A model generated the notes under the pieces. The model made no database searches. It had not been told where the DNA came from and was given only the letters and a program-made list of their open reading frames with translations. A DNA stretch of 64,000 nt from Micromonospora solifontis. Its GTDB lineage: Bacteria; Actinomycetota; Actinomycetes; Mycobacteriales; Micromonosporaceae. Position numbers and translations under genes: made by a program. Within the stretch, counting starts at the first letter, position 1. Every line of letters starts with the position of its first letter. This document shows positions 63,170-64,000 of this stretch, piece after piece. The stretch covers positions 35,726-99,725 of the forward strand of contig NZ_RJLN01000011.1 in the NCBI RefSeq assembly GCF_003725545.1. The letters are read 5' to 3'.

Positions 63170-64000
63170 CCTGGCACTGATCTTCGGGGCGGCGCTGCTC
63201 GCCGCGCTCGGCGTCGGGCTGGCCGGCGCGGTCGCCCTGCGGCTGCTGCGCGGCCGGTCGATCACCGTGCACATCTTCGTGCTGCTGGCCATGACCGTCG
63301 GCGCGGTGGTGGCCGGGGTGGCGGTGATCGCCGAGGCGATGTTCCTCTCCCCGCACGACCTGGAGGTCGTGCTGATCACGGTGTCGGCGGCCGCGGTGGT
63401 GAGCCTGGCCGTGGGGTGGCTGTTCGGGCGCCGGCTGGCCGCCGCGGCGGTCTGGGCCGGCCAGGCGCGGGAGCGGGAGCGCCGGATCGAGAAGGGCCGT
63501 CGGGACCTGGTCGCCTGGGTCTCGCACGACCTGCGCACCCCGCTGGCCGGGCTGCGCGCGATGGCCGAGGCGCTGGAGGACGGGGTGGTCCGCGACCCGG
63601 AGACGGTGGCGGAGTACCACCGCCGGATCCGGGTGGAGACCGACCGGATGACCCGGCTGGTCGACGACCTGTTCGAGCTGTCCCGGATCAACGCGGGGGC
63701 GCTGCGGCTGTCGCTGTCCGCGGTGCCGCTCGGCGACGTGGTCTCGGACGCCCTCGCCGGTACCGCGCCGCTGGCCGCCGCGCGCCGGATCCGGCTGGTC
63801 GCCGCCGAGTCGGGCTGGCCCACGGTGACCGGGAGCGAGCCGGAGCTGGCGCGGGTGGTGGGCAACCTGCTGCTCAATGCGATCCGCTACACCCCGGAGG
63901 ACGGCACGGTACGGGTCGAGGCCGGCCGGGAGTCGGACACCGCCTGGCTGGCCGTGGCGGACACCTGCGGCGGCATTCCCGAGTCGGACCTGCCCCGGCT
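63162..64000 (+). CDS. Sensor histidine kinase (partial, C-terminus outside window)
   Basis: About 280 residues are visible. Three or more N-terminal membrane helices occupy the first ~90 residues, with almost no extracellular sensor loop. A HisKA domain (phospho-acceptor His in WVSHDLRTPLAGL at about 123) and the start of the ATPase domain with the N-box (LLLNAIRYTPEDG) follow. The short sensor suggests detection in the membrane. The gene is coupled to the response regulator. The signal is unknown. Confidence 0.93.
   Translation, partial: MRDLALIFGAALLAALGVGLAGAVALRLLRGRSITVHIFVLLAMTVGAVVAGVAVIAEAMFLSPHDLEVVLITVSAAAVVSLAVGWLFGRRLAAAAVWAGQARERERRIEKGRRDLVAWVSHDLRTPLAGLRAMAEALEDGVVRDPETVAEYHRRIRVETDRMTRLVDDLFELSRINAGALRLSLSAVPLGDVVSDALAGTAPLAAARRIRLVAAESGWPTVTGSEPELARVVGNLLLNAIRYTPEDGTVRVEAGRESDTAWLAVADTCGGIPESDLPR

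Overview
The window is high-GC (about 73%) chromosomal DNA from a filamentous actinomycete, most likely a member of the Micromonosporaceae (Micromonospora-like). This rests on the extreme GC, frequent GTG starts, pervasive 4-bp ATGA/GTGA stop-start overlaps, an AfsR/SARP regulator, DUF6232 proteins, a RskA-type anti-sigma factor and several LacI, TetR and ROK regulators. The genus is an inference. No tRNA, rRNA, CRISPR array, prophage or transposase was found.

Layout. (1) 1-7,982: a mannan-utilisation locus. A compact minus-strand operon encodes a sugar ABC binding lipoprotein, two permeases, a GH2 beta-mannosidase and a secreted GH5 mannanase that runs off the left edge. A LacI repressor is divergent, and near-palindromic operators lie between. 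(2) 8,011-16,729: a degenerate GGDEF-EAL protein, a PH-domain protein, a hydroxyacid dehydrogenase, a two-GAF SpoIIE-type phosphatase behind a perfect 32-bp palindrome, a PQQ-type sugar dehydrogenase lipoprotein and a membrane metallophosphoesterase. (3) 16,745-33,858: about 17 kb transcribed leftward, holding an AceE-like E1, gatCAB, a GGDEF-EAL protein, ligA, an ADP-ribosylglycohydrolase, a VOC protein, a MetE C-terminal-type protein, mnmA, a cysteine desulfurase, a class F sortase and a 5'-truncated DUF4397 gene.

(4) 33,840-38,142: remains of an ECF sigma factor, its intact RskA-like anti-sigma factor, etfBA, two small unknowns and a GNAT protein. (5) 38,175-47,023: two DUF202 proteins, a PLDc_N-type membrane protein, a 1,084-aa AfsR/SARP regulator, a DrrAB exporter, an acetolactate-synthase-like enzyme and an enoyl-CoA hydratase. 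(6) 47,122-55,940: two DUF6232 paralogues flanking a SnoaL-like protein, a secreted alpha/beta hydrolase, a coiled-coil protein, a rhodanese divergent from a GlxA/AraC regulator, ribokinase and two ABC systems. (7) 56,049-64,000: a ROK repressor divergent from a GH3 N-acetylhexosaminidase, remnants of a phosphatase/STAS partner-switching pair, a three-gene TetR operon with two perfect TTGAACGCGTTCAA operators, a GNAT protein, and an OmpR-type response regulator with its histidine kinase cut by the right edge.

The most unusual points are two sites where regulatory genes are cut. At about 33,840 the DUF4397 gene and the divergent sigma gene have both lost their 5' ends at one junction, leaving the anti-sigma factor without its partner. 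At 58,803-59,720 a frameshifted phosphatase fragment and an N-terminally truncated STAS gene are wedged between two intact loci. Several hairpins and inverted repeats that look like genome-dispersed elements are also listed.
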